From Flammeovirgaceae bacterium (GTDB lineage Bacteria > Bacteroidota > Bacteroidia > Cytophagales > Cyclobacteriaceae), in assembly GCA_023251155.1 (NCBI GenBank), contig JAHEZH010000030.1:1-40493 (forward strand): DNA of 40,493 nucleotides. Reading direction: 5' to 3'. Shown piece by piece: positions 32,379 to 40,493 of this stretch. The notes beneath the pieces were generated by a model. That model saw nothing but the letters and a program-made list of their open reading frames with translations. It ran no database searches and was not told the origin of the DNA. Numbering within the stretch: the stretch's first letter is position 1; each line of letters starts with the position of its first letter. The position numbers were made by a program, and so were the translations under genes.

Positions 32379-35250
32379 ACCTCCGGCAAATGGATTTGAA
32401 CGAGCAATACATACACGCTTTCTCATTTGCCGTCTGATCGAACGGTTGCTGCACATCATATAATTCGGTAAGCAATTCATTCAATTGCTCAGCAAACTCA
32501 AAGAAGTACGGCTTGGCATCTTCCACCATTTCTTTCTGCCGCGATTTCCCCATGGTGTGACCGAATTCAAAATCGGAAGAGAACAACTTTTTACGATGAT
32601 ACAATCCTGGTTTGATGTCTCCTCTTTTTTCAGGATTGCGCAAACCGTAGACGTACGAATACAAAAAGGTTTGAAATGCCGCCTTATTGCGTTTGCCCTC
32701 GCGTGCAAAGAGTGAAGGTATGCTTTCAAAATCGGTATCGTCTCTTCCCGTTTTATAATCCACTACGCGGATCACGTTATCTTTTTCATCTACCCGGTCG
32801 ATTGTTCCACCCACACAAATCCGTTTACCGGATGCAATCGGAAAAATCTGAATAAACCGTTCTTCCAGCATATCGACATGAAAAGGGGTATACGTTTTAT
32901 CATGATCGAGCACCTTATTTACAAAATCGCTGATCATCTCTTTTACCACCAATCGTTGCCCTTCGTATACGATGGTCTCTTCTGCATCCATTCTGAAATG
33001 CCTGCGATAGGCTTTATCAATAAGTGATTCGGTATTCTTTTTCAGCCGATCAGTATCTTCCGCCGTTACCTGCTTACCTTCTCTTTTAAATGGTTCGTAT
33101 TGCCATGCCAGCACATCGTGCAGCAGGTTCCCGAACATACGCGCATCAAATTCCTCCTCTACTTCCTCGGCTTCATATAATTTGGCCAGGTGTTTCAGAT
33201 AAAAACGCAAACGGCATTCGATGTAATCGTTCAATGCCGTAGGGGAGAAAAATTTCTGCTTCTCCCCTGCTTCTGTATTCGCCGCACCTTCCAGGTACTG
33301 ATCCAGAATCTGCATTACTTCTGGGGTTTTATTCACGGTTACCGCAGTCACCTCACTTACTTCCAGTGGCAGATGTAGTACCTGCTTATCGATCTTTAAA
33401 CCCGATTCATAAATCAGCTGTTGCAGATAGCGGCTCATTTCACCATTACCAATAATATCCGGCTCGGTGTTGTAATACAGGTGAATAGTATCCGCGCGCT
33501 GCAGTAATCGGTAAAACAAGTAGGCATAAAATGCATCCTGATGTTCGAAAGCGGGTAAAGCGTAGGCTTTACGGATAGAGTGCGGAATGTACGACCCCTG
33601 CCTTGAAGGTGCAGGAAGCATTCCTTCATTCAAGGAGAGCATATACACGTTATCAAAATCGAGATTACGGGTTTCCATTACCCCCATAATCTGTAATCCC
33701 TTCAATGGCTCACCGGTAAAAGGAATACGCTGTGACTGGATGACCTGCCGGAATAGTTTTTGAAATCCACGCCACGCCACTGATTGATCTTCGATGGTTC
33801 GTTGAGTACGTGTTAAAATCTCGTGCAGGCGCGAAAGGTGGCGGTGAAAGTGAAAAGCATATTCACGATCCAGTCCCTGCTGTTGTGCGAAGTGTGACCC
33901 CATCATCTCCACCAATTCCAGCAGGTAGCCTGAAGCATCACTGGCGCTTATTACTTTGAATACTTTATCAAATACCGGGTTCGGTCCAAACTCTTTGGCT
34001 GCTACATAAACTTTATTGCCGGAGATGATCTCTCTGCGCCACTCCTGCGATTTTTTCTCTGTGAGTGAAATCAGGTAGGGATGATCGAGTAATGTAGTTA
34101 CCTGCCGGTGACTGAAGCGATTTCCTTTCTGATAGATCTGCATTTCAATCACTAAGTCAAGCAGGTTGAACAATGGAGTAAGCCGAAGCGGATACCCCAT
34201 GGTCACGTTTACCTTAGTGGCCTCATCCGGCAATGAGTTCATCATGGGCAACAGCATGCCTTCATCAGGTAATACGATCACGGTCTTCTCCAGATCAACC
34301 GGTCCGCTGTTCTTCAACCAGTCGCCCACAACCTGGCCCACATGCTTCGCCTGCCCGATCCGCTGGGCAACACCTGTCAGTTTTATGTTTTTTGGCTGAG
34401 TGATATTTGAGGGCACTTCTTTGGGAAACGTTCTGCCCAGTATAGTATGGTTGCGGTACTCACGCATGAACTGTCCTGCTTCCTGATTGCGGTTATTCAG
34501 GTAATAGGCATCACAATCCCAAAACACATTTGCACCGCGTGCTACAAAATAAGCAAGCACTCCTTCTTCGGCCTTAGTCAACGCATTGAATCCGGCAAAG
34601 ATTAATTTATCAAAAGGGTAGTCATTCCACGGCAGTGTAGTGAGTGAAGTCGCCTGTAGTTTGGCCAATACTTCACGATGAAGCAATCCTTCATAGCCAT
34701 TGCCTTCTTTCTTCAGTGTTTTCACAAACACCGCATACACGTCCGTCAGTTTCCTCCACACCCTCAAAAATTCTTCCTTGCTCCCCACCGGCTTTTCTTC
34801 GAACGAAATCCAGAAGCTGCGTAAAAATTCTTTCTGTTCTTCGGTGAGGTAATCAAAGGTTTCATCCAACTCTTTCAGCTTGCTGAGATCGCGAAAAAGC
34901 TGGGAAGCATTGACCAGGTATTTATCCACCTCATCAAAATCGCGCAGAAGCATCTCTCCCCAGAAGTAAAAACGATCGAACGGTTCATCCACCTTCATCA
35001 CCTTGTTGTACACTTCATATAAGGTGAAAATCAACGATAACTTATCCGGTTCTTTCAGGTCAGACAAGCGGGAGAAGAATTCTTCAATACTTAACAGCGA
35101 AGGTGACCAGGACGGTGACGTAATGCTTTCTGCATAATACTTTTGAAAAAACAGAGAGGCTCTTCGGTTAGGGAATACAATCGTTAATTCATCGGCCCGG
35201 CCATACGTGCCTGCAATTGTTTCGGCCAGCTCTTTTAAAAATGGTTTCAT
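32377..35250 (-). CDS. addB: AddB-like PD-(D/E)XK nuclease subunit
   Basis: A 957-residue protein. The N-terminal two thirds resemble an inactive superfamily-1 helicase. It begins with a strand TIVFPNRRASLFFQ where AddB of Bacillus has a Walker A motif, and no GxGKT is present here. The C-terminal nuclease domain carries FGNLLHDVLAWQYEPF, GTIDRVDEKDNVIRVVDYKTG (catalytic Asp and Lys of the RecB family) and four cysteines (Cys679 in NDYIECRLRFYL; Cys946, Cys949 and Cys955 in ACMYCSFKSICRR), the arrangement that holds the [4Fe-4S] cluster of AddB. With the upstream AddA-like protein it processes double-strand breaks for RecA. It starts 10 bases after the addA-like stop. AddAB is the Bacteroidota counterpart of RecBCD. 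Confidence 0.88.
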   Translation of the reverse strand: MKPFLKELAETIAGTYGRADELTIVFPNRRASLFFQKYYAESITSPSWSPSLLSIEEFFSRLSDLKEPDKLSLIFTLYEVYNKVMKVDEPFDRFYFWGEMLLRDFDEVDKYLVNASQLFRDLSKLKELDETFDYLTEEQKEFLRSFWISFEEKPVGSKEEFLRVWRKLTDVYAVFVKTLKKEGNGYEGLLHREVLAKLQATSLTTLPWNDYPFDKLIFAGFNALTKAEEGVLAYFVARGANVFWDCDAYYLNNRNQEAGQFMREYRNHTILGRTFPKEVPSNITQPKNIKLTGVAQRIGQAKHVGQVVGDWLKNSGPVDLEKTVIVLPDEGMLLPMMNSLPDEATKVNVTMGYPLRLTPLFNLLDLVIEMQIYQKGNRFSHRQVTTLLDHPYLISLTEKKSQEWRREIISGNKVYVAAKEFGPNPVFDKVFKVISASDASGYLLELVEMMGSHFAQQQGLDREYAFHFHRHLSRLHEILTRTQRTIEDQSVAWRGFQKLFRQVIQSQRIPFTGEPLKGLQIMGVMETRNLDFDNVYMLSLNEGMLPAPSRQGSYIPHSIRKAYALPAFEHQDAFYAYLFYRLLQRADTIHLYYNTEPDIIGNGEMSRYLQQLIYESGLKIDKQVLHLPLEVSEVTAVTVNKTPEVMQILDQYLEGAANTEAGEKQKFFSPTALNDYIECRLRFYLKHLAKLYEAEEVEEEFDARMFGNLLHDVLAWQYEPFKREGKQVTAEDTDRLKKNTESLIDKAYRRHFRMDAEETIVYEGQRLVVKEMISDFVNKVLDHDKTYTPFHVDMLEERFIQIFPIASGKRICVGGTIDRVDEKDNVIRVVDYKTGRDDTDFESIPSLFAREGKRNKAAFQTFLYSYVYGLRNPEKRGDIKPGLYHRKKLFSSDFEFGHTMGKSRQKEMVEDAKPYFFEFAEQLNELLTELYDVQQPFDQTANEKACMYCSFKSICRR

Positions 35251-35260
35251 CGCGCTTTTC

Positions 35261-38200
35261 TCAAAATAAATTCAACCCCGATTTACTGACTACCTCCACT
35301 ATGCGCAATTCCTCCAGGTACCACAGGTATGCCTGCACATTCTGATACCCCATTTGCGTGAGCAATACGGCATACTCCATAATCTGTTCACGGTCCCGTT
35401 GCTTTTCCTTCCCGGTTTTATAATCCACCAATACCATTTCCTTTCCTTTTTCCATTACCCGATCGATACGATGTTGTTTTCCTTCCGGCAACAATACGGT
35501 TACTTCGGTCTTGACTTTCCATGATGGATCAAACCACTTACCGATCACCTGATGTTCCATCATTTTCTCCAGCAAAGGTTGAATCGTGGCCACATCGTCA
35601 CTGCTCAGTTCGTTGGCCGACTCCAGTATCCGGAGAGCCTCCTTTAGCTGTTTTTTATGTTTTACATGAGCCAGCACCCGATGAAGGAGAATACCGTAGT
35701 TAATCTTGTTGCGTGCAGCGGATGGTTCAGGCAGAAAGTACTCGGCACCTTGTTGCTTGATCACCAGTTTCTCGCGCCAGTCGAATGTGCTGTAGGAGTT
35801 CATGGGGATGGTGGCAAATGAGGATACACGCTCTTCCTTCGAAAGCTTTTCCAGAGTACCCACCTGAAAGGCAGCCGTATCCCGTTTGAAATAAGGAGAT
35901 AACGCCAACGACTGTGTAATCACATTATACAACAGCTTGCCCACGGTGGAAATACCCGGCGTCTTGGTCGCTTCCGGAGCCATGATGATCATACTCTCTT
36001 CCGCACGTGTAAGTGCTACGTAGAGTACATTGAGATTATCGAGGTGCGCTTTTACCCGTTCATCAAAATAGGCATCGGCAAATACGGTCTTTTCCAGTTG
36101 CTTGCTATACAACACAGCAAGGTGCTTCATGGCATTGAAAGGCGGCTTCGATGATGATACCCATAGCAACGGAGCGATGTCGTGCCCCAGCCCCCAATCA
36201 CAAAACGGAAGCAGCACATGCTTGAATTGCAGCCCTTTGGATTTATGAATAGTGAAGATGCGGATGGCATTGACATGGCCCGGCACCTGCACTGATTTTT
36301 TACTTTTGTTTACTTCCCACCATTCCAGAAACGAAGAGACATCATTTTTTTCCTGTGCGGAGAAATCGAGCACCAGGTCCTGAAAAGCATGAAGATAAGC
36401 CAGTTCATCGCTGCGATGTCCTAAATCAAACATGCGCACCAGTTCTTCGGTCAATTCAAACACCGAAAGCCTGCGTAGCCAATGAAAGTTGAGCAGGAAG
36501 GATTCAGGTAATAACCCCGGTAAACTATTGCGTGCGGCATTCAAAAACACAGCGTCCAGTGATTTACCCTTCGAGGCTTCAAATGCCAGTTCGCCACGGG
36601 CTACCGCATCCTCCGGATTATCGAGGTACTTCAGTGCACTGATGATCAGATTCACAGAGGAGGCATAGTCCAACCGCAATGATTCATTGGAGACAACGTC
36701 ATACCGATACTCTTTTTTTGCTAACGGTGACGTTTTGTACTGCATGAGAAAAGAGGCCACACGCTGACCTTCTTCGTTTTTTCTCACCAGAACAGCTATA
36801 TCTTTCAGCGCTACACCTTTGTCCTGCAACTGCTCGATGAAAAAAGGCAACCGTTTCAATGCTTTCTCTTCCCAGTCCTCTTCTTCATCCTTGCGCTCCA
36901 GAAACTCCACGGCTACATATCCTTTGTCTTTATATTTTACCGAGTGCTGCATCACATCATCAAATACCTGCTGTGGTGCTTCATGAGCGGTGAGAAGCGC
37001 AACGGCTGCCGCTGATTCCTTAAACAATGTATTATTGAATTGCACAATCACATCGGCACTCCGATAATTGGTATTGAGTGGAATGACGTGCGTTTGTTCA
37101 CCAATGGTATCCTGCACTTTGGATTGAAGCAGTTGCAGATCGCCTCCACGCCAGCGATAGATGGATTGCTTCACATCGCCCACAATGAAATTAGGTCTTC
37201 CCTGATCAAGTGAATCTTTCAACAAGGGCAGAAAGTTTTTCCATTGAAAACCCGAAGTGTCCTGAAACTCATCGATGAGATAGTTGCGATAGAACGAGCC
37301 TACTTTTTCATAGATAAAGGGAGTATCACTTTCGTTGATGATACCATTAAGAAACTGTGGCGCATCCGAGAGCAGCATCAGGTTATTTTTTTCCTGATAG
37401 GCTTTCAGCTTGCGGGTAATGTGTGCCAGCAGTCCAAAGGCATAAAAGTTACGGAGGATCTCTCTGGCCGATTGCACATCCAGTTGATTGGCTCTCTCAA
37501 ACTCCACCATCTGGTTGAGATGCGGCTTCAGTTGATTTTCAACCAATATCAAAAAACGGTTGGTATTCGGTGTCTTTTTCTTCGCCCATTTCTCGGTATT
37601 TACCAACGACTCTTCCAGTGTTTTGGTCATGTCCACTGATTGACCTGCGGCATTATTTCTGAAATACTTGAAAGCGGTACCCCTGTCTTTGTTATTGAAA
37701 TCATCGACAGTGATATTGTTATCAGCAAGTATCTTCAAGGCCGCCTGACCTTGAATTTTCATCTGCTGCTCAAAATGACTCACGATCTTCTGCATGCTTT
37801 GCAGAAAGGCATTCATGCGATCGTCATCATGAAACTGGAGAATCTCTTTCTCTATGGTTTTGAATTCTTCGCTGAATATTTGTCGGGCAAAAGTTTTCAG
37901 CTCATTCACCACATTCCAGTTGTCGCCATCGCGCAGGCGTTCGCGCGAAAACTCCACCACCCAGCGGGTAAGGCGTTCATCTTCACCCAGGTCATCCATC
38001 AGCTCGTGAATCACTTCGCCCAACACCAGGTCATTATCCACTTCCAGGCGAAAGTTGCCCAGCAAACCGGCTTCACGTGTAAACGACCTGATTACCTTCT
38101 GAAAGAACGAATCTATCGTGCTGATGGAAAAAAGAGAATAGTGATGCAACAACGATGAGAGCACATCCGCACTTTTACTCTGCAGCCGCTTCGCATCAAA

Positions 38201-38440
38201 ATCCAGTTCACTCCGTATCTCTTCCGTCAGGTTATTGGTCACGCCACGAGAAAATTCGTCCAGGTAGAGAATGACGCGGTCTTTCATTTCCTGGGCCGCT
38301 TTGTTGGCGAACGTCACGGCCAGTATGTACTTGAAGTAATCCGGCTGCCATTGCAGCGCCAGCTTGATATATTCCTTGGCTAAAGTGCGGGTTTTACCTG
38401 AACCTGCAGAAGAGCGGTAAATGGAAAAAGTTTTTGTCAA
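35261..38440 (-). CDS. addA: AddA-like UvrD-type helicase-nuclease
   Basis: The product is 1059 residues, starting right at the first helicase motif: SSAGSGKTRTLA (Walker A, Gly13-Thr17). Other superfamily-1 motifs follow: TIDSFFQKVIRSF (Ia), YLIDEFQDTSGFQW (II), VGDVKQSIYRWRGGD (III), IRIFTIHKSKGLQFKHVLLP (V) and LNVLYVALTRAEESMIIM (VI). The C-terminal PD-(D/E)XK nuclease has YGILLHRVLAH, HRIDRVMEKGKEMVLVDYKTGK and QIMEYAVLLTQMGYQNVQAY. It unwinds and cuts broken DNA ends with AddB. It is the first gene of the minus-strand pair; its promoter lies in the 235-base gap shared with the divergent patatin-like gene. The length is slightly below the usual 1150-1250 residues. Confidence 0.92.
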   Translation of the reverse strand: MTKTFSIYRSSAGSGKTRTLAKEYIKLALQWQPDYFKYILAVTFANKAAQEMKDRVILYLDEFSRGVTNNLTEEIRSELDFDAKRLQSKSADVLSSLLHHYSLFSISTIDSFFQKVIRSFTREAGLLGNFRLEVDNDLVLGEVIHELMDDLGEDERLTRWVVEFSRERLRDGDNWNVVNELKTFARQIFSEEFKTIEKEILQFHDDDRMNAFLQSMQKIVSHFEQQMKIQGQAALKILADNNITVDDFNNKDRGTAFKYFRNNAAGQSVDMTKTLEESLVNTEKWAKKKTPNTNRFLILVENQLKPHLNQMVEFERANQLDVQSAREILRNFYAFGLLAHITRKLKAYQEKNNLMLLSDAPQFLNGIINESDTPFIYEKVGSFYRNYLIDEFQDTSGFQWKNFLPLLKDSLDQGRPNFIVGDVKQSIYRWRGGDLQLLQSKVQDTIGEQTHVIPLNTNYRSADVIVQFNNTLFKESAAAVALLTAHEAPQQVFDDVMQHSVKYKDKGYVAVEFLERKDEEEDWEEKALKRLPFFIEQLQDKGVALKDIAVLVRKNEEGQRVASFLMQYKTSPLAKKEYRYDVVSNESLRLDYASSVNLIISALKYLDNPEDAVARGELAFEASKGKSLDAVFLNAARNSLPGLLPESFLLNFHWLRRLSVFELTEELVRMFDLGHRSDELAYLHAFQDLVLDFSAQEKNDVSSFLEWWEVNKSKKSVQVPGHVNAIRIFTIHKSKGLQFKHVLLPFCDWGLGHDIAPLLWVSSSKPPFNAMKHLAVLYSKQLEKTVFADAYFDERVKAHLDNLNVLYVALTRAEESMIIMAPEATKTPGISTVGKLLYNVITQSLALSPYFKRDTAAFQVGTLEKLSKEERVSSFATIPMNSYSTFDWREKLVIKQQGAEYFLPEPSAARNKINYGILLHRVLAHVKHKKQLKEALRILESANELSSDDVATIQPLLEKMMEHQVIGKWFDPSWKVKTEVTVLLPEGKQHRIDRVMEKGKEMVLVDYKTGKEKQRDREQIMEYAVLLTQMGYQNVQAYLWYLEELRIVEVVSKSGLNLF

Positions 38441-38675
38441 CTACTTGAAATTTTAAAATCAACAATTCAATGGTTTTTGTTTTCACCTGACGAAAGTACA
38501 GGATGCTCACTTCATCATTTTGTCTAATCAAAAGGATACGATCACTGAACGCTTTCTTTCTGTTCTTCTGTGGTTACCAAAGGTACTAATTCCGACATTA
38601 TTTAAAGACGGAGCCATTGTTTAAAAAACGAACAAATGTCAGCAGAATAAATTAACTTGTTGCCTGATCGAGTCT

Positions 38676-40493
38676 ATGCTGCGCAAACTGTATTTCCTTA
38701 CTCCCAAGATTGCCTATTCTTTTCCGGTTCAGCTCTTACTCAATAACTTCCGGAGAAACCAGGTGCTCCTTCTTTGCTGGATCATTCTCTTTGCCATGAT
38801 CACGGGAAACTTTGGTAAATACCTGGGCATACCTTATCTGTTCCTCGATCCGGAATACCTGAACAAGGTCAACTTCACCAGCTTCTTTATCATGGGTGCG
38901 GTAATCGCCGGCTTCACTACTGCTTTTCATATCACCAGTTATATCAATGATGGCCACCGCTTTTCGTTTGTAGGTACGCTCTCCAAGCCATTCACCAAAT
39001 TCTCGATCAATAACAGTACGCTGCCGTTCATTTTTCTCGTCACTTTTCTGTATGAAATCATCCGCTTTCAGCTCGACAATGAATACCTCACTACCGGCAC
39101 ATTGATCTGGAACGTAGGTGGGTTGCTGATTGGCTATGCCTTTATGACTGCGCTCTTCGGCATTTACTTCTGGCTCACCAACAAAGACATTTTCAAATAC
39201 ATGGTTTGCCGGATTGATGAGAAGATCAAATCGAATGTGAAAGTAACACGTGCCAGTGCCATGAAAAAGCTGGACATCGCCCGTAAAAAGCAAGTGCGCG
39301 TGGATTACTATATCGATCACACCCTGCAGGTGAAGAAAGTAGAGAACAACCGCTTCTACGATCGTGCGACCATACTTCAGGTATTTGATCAGAACCACTT
39401 CAACCTCGTCGTGATTGAATTATTCATTCTTGCACTGGTGTTAGTATTGGGTATCTTCAAAGACTATCCACAGTTTCAATTACCGGCAGCGTGCAGCTTC
39501 GTTATATTCCTCACCATTTTTGTGATGCTTTCGGGAGCATTCAAATATTGGTTTGGCAACTGGTCTGCCACTGCAGGGTTAATTATCTTTCTTTTGCTCA
39601 ATCACCTGGTGGGTGAAGATTTTTTCACCAAACGCTACGAAGCATTCGGACTTAACTATACTACTGCAGCAGCGCCTTATTCCGTAGATGCGTTGCGCCA
39701 GTTGAATGACAGCACGCACATGGAGCAGGATCGTCAGGCAGTATTGCCGATGCTTGAAAACTGGCGTGCCAAGTTTCCGAAAGACCAAAAGCCGAAGATG
39801 ATTTTTCTCTGTGTAAGTGGCGGTGGAAAGCGCGCTTCTCTGTGGACACTCACGGCACTGCAAACGATGGACAGTGTATCGCAGGGACAACTGATGAAGA
39901 AAAGTATTCTCATCACCGGTGCATCGGGTGGATTGATTGGCGCCAGCTATTTTCGTGAATTGAAATTACGGGAACTGGACGGGCAGCCGACACATCCTTA
40001 CTCCATCGCACACCGCCAGAAAATCTCCACCGATAATCTCAACCCACTTATCTTTAGTTTACTGGCGAATGATCTGTTTGTTGGCTTCACGCGATTTGAA
40101 TACGCTGGATTAACCTATGAACGGGATCGTGCCTATACATTCGAACAACAACTGAACGAGATCACTGAAGGGTTGATGAACAAACCTATTGCTGCGTACC
40201 AGCAACCCGAGCTGGAAGCAAAGGTGCCTATGATCATACTTACGCCCACCGTGGTAAACGATGGACGTAAACTCTATATCGCATCGCGGCCCGTCTCTTT
40301 TATGAATTACGAGCTGGAGAACTTCAATGATTATAAATCGGCCAAATACAGCGGAGTCGATTTTCATCATTTATTTGAACACCATGGTGCTGACAGCTTG
40401 CGATTTCTATCGGCACTTCGTATGAGTGCTACGTTTCCTTACATCACCCCTAATACCACATTACCATCCGATCCTCCGGTACAGATTATGGAT
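38676..40493 (+). CDS. Multi-pass membrane protein with patatin-like phospholipase domain (3' end outside window)
   Basis: The frame is open from the ATG at 38676 through the last base (606 codons), so the gene is cut by the window edge. Residues 1-350 hold about six hydrophobic segments (VLLLCWIILFAMITGNFG, FIMGAVIAGFTTAF, LPFIFLVTFLYEII, GLLIGYAFMTALFGIYFWL, LFILALVLVLGIF, GLIIFLLLNHLV). The patatin domain follows: oxyanion loop VSGGGKRASLW (Ser381-Arg386) and nucleophile elbow TGASGGLIG (Ser417). The matching catalytic Asp should lie beyond the window. Such domains hydrolyse acyl ester bonds of phospholipids. The membrane region would hold the lipase at the bilayer. It diverges from the addA-like gene. 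Domain identity is strong; the substrate is unknown. Confidence 0.85.
   Translation, partial: MLRKLYFLTPKIAYSFPVQLLLNNFRRNQVLLLCWIILFAMITGNFGKYLGIPYLFLDPEYLNKVNFTSFFIMGAVIAGFTTAFHITSYINDGHRFSFVGTLSKPFTKFSINNSTLPFIFLVTFLYEIIRFQLDNEYLTTGTLIWNVGGLLIGYAFMTALFGIYFWLTNKDIFKYMVCRIDEKIKSNVKVTRASAMKKLDIARKKQVRVDYYIDHTLQVKKVENNRFYDRATILQVFDQNHFNLVVIELFILALVLVLGIFKDYPQFQLPAACSFVIFLTIFVMLSGAFKYWFGNWSATAGLIIFLLLNHLVGEDFFTKRYEAFGLNYTTAAAPYSVDALRQLNDSTHMEQDRQAVLPMLENWRAKFPKDQKPKMIFLCVSGGGKRASLWTLTALQTMDSVSQGQLMKKSILITGASGGLIGASYFRELKLRELDGQPTHPYSIAHRQKISTDNLNPLIFSLLANDLFVGFTRFEYAGLTYERDRAYTFEQQLNEITEGLMNKPIAAYQQPELEAKVPMIILTPTVVNDGRKLYIASRPVSFMNYELENFNDYKSAKYSGVDFHHLFEHHGADSLRFLSALRMSATFPYITPNTTLPSDPPVQIMD

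Noticed and set aside
38736..39398. 220-codon minus-strand frame in the membrane part of the patatin-like gene
   Set aside because: The opposite strand encodes a continuous helix-rich protein leading into the patatin motifs; the minus frame has no recognisable features.

Overview
The window looks like chromosomal DNA of a Bacteroidota bacterium, most likely of the Cytophagales type. This is inferred from gene content and style: a sdhC-sdhA-sdhB operon with a long flavoprotein and a five-helix cytochrome b, a proofreading exonuclease fused to the N-terminus of DNA polymerase III alpha followed directly by thioredoxin, a MoxR/DUF58/BatA-like operon, many lipoproteins, A-rich leaders with little Shine-Dalgarno signal, and promoter matches to the Bacteroidota TTG...TAnnTTTG pattern. 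No phage, IS element, CRISPR array, tRNA or rRNA was seen. Most of the window reads as core or lineage-specific chromosome.

Layout. 1-189: 3' end of a gene that may be a DnaE-type polymerase. 581-2199: a lipoprotein whose signal peptide is broken by one base in an A7 run, then a small predicted outer-membrane barrel. 2771-3690: a GNAT acetyltransferase and a convergent ABM-like small protein. 4033-7112: a TldD/TldE (PmbA) metalloprotease pair in which only the TldD-like partner carries a twin-arginine leader. 7475-9148: a secreted beta-helix protein of the pectate-lyase-like type. 9537-17477: DUF4159, MoxR ATPase, DUF58 and three membrane proteins, the last four cistrons overlapping by 1-4 bases. 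17536-21146: small lipoproteins, a DUF3052-like protein and two LPP20-type lipoproteins. 21219-24654: succinate dehydrogenase/fumarate reductase (minus strand), with a 35-residue membrane peptide gene upstream. 25191-29841: dnaE (exonuclease fusion) and trxA. 29960-32317: a small membrane protein, a YkgJ-type cysteine-cluster protein, a divergent Crp/Fnr regulator and a YceI protein. 32377-38440: an AddAB-like recombination helicase-nuclease pair (minus strand). 38676 to the end: a multi-pass membrane protein with a patatin-like lipase domain, cut by the window edge.

How the genes work together. The clearest functional units are the MoxR operon (an AAA+ ATPase, a vWA-like protein and membrane partners, probably an envelope complex), the complex II operon, the replication pair dnaE-trxA and the double-strand-break repair pair addAB. 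The points most worth following are the Tat-tagged TldD beside a leaderless TldE, the two unrecognised membrane proteins of the MoxR operon (one with a histidine-rich loop), the phased 'TTCAA' boxes upstream of yceI, a palindrome inside the likely dnaE promoter, and the A7 frameshift in the first lipoprotein.
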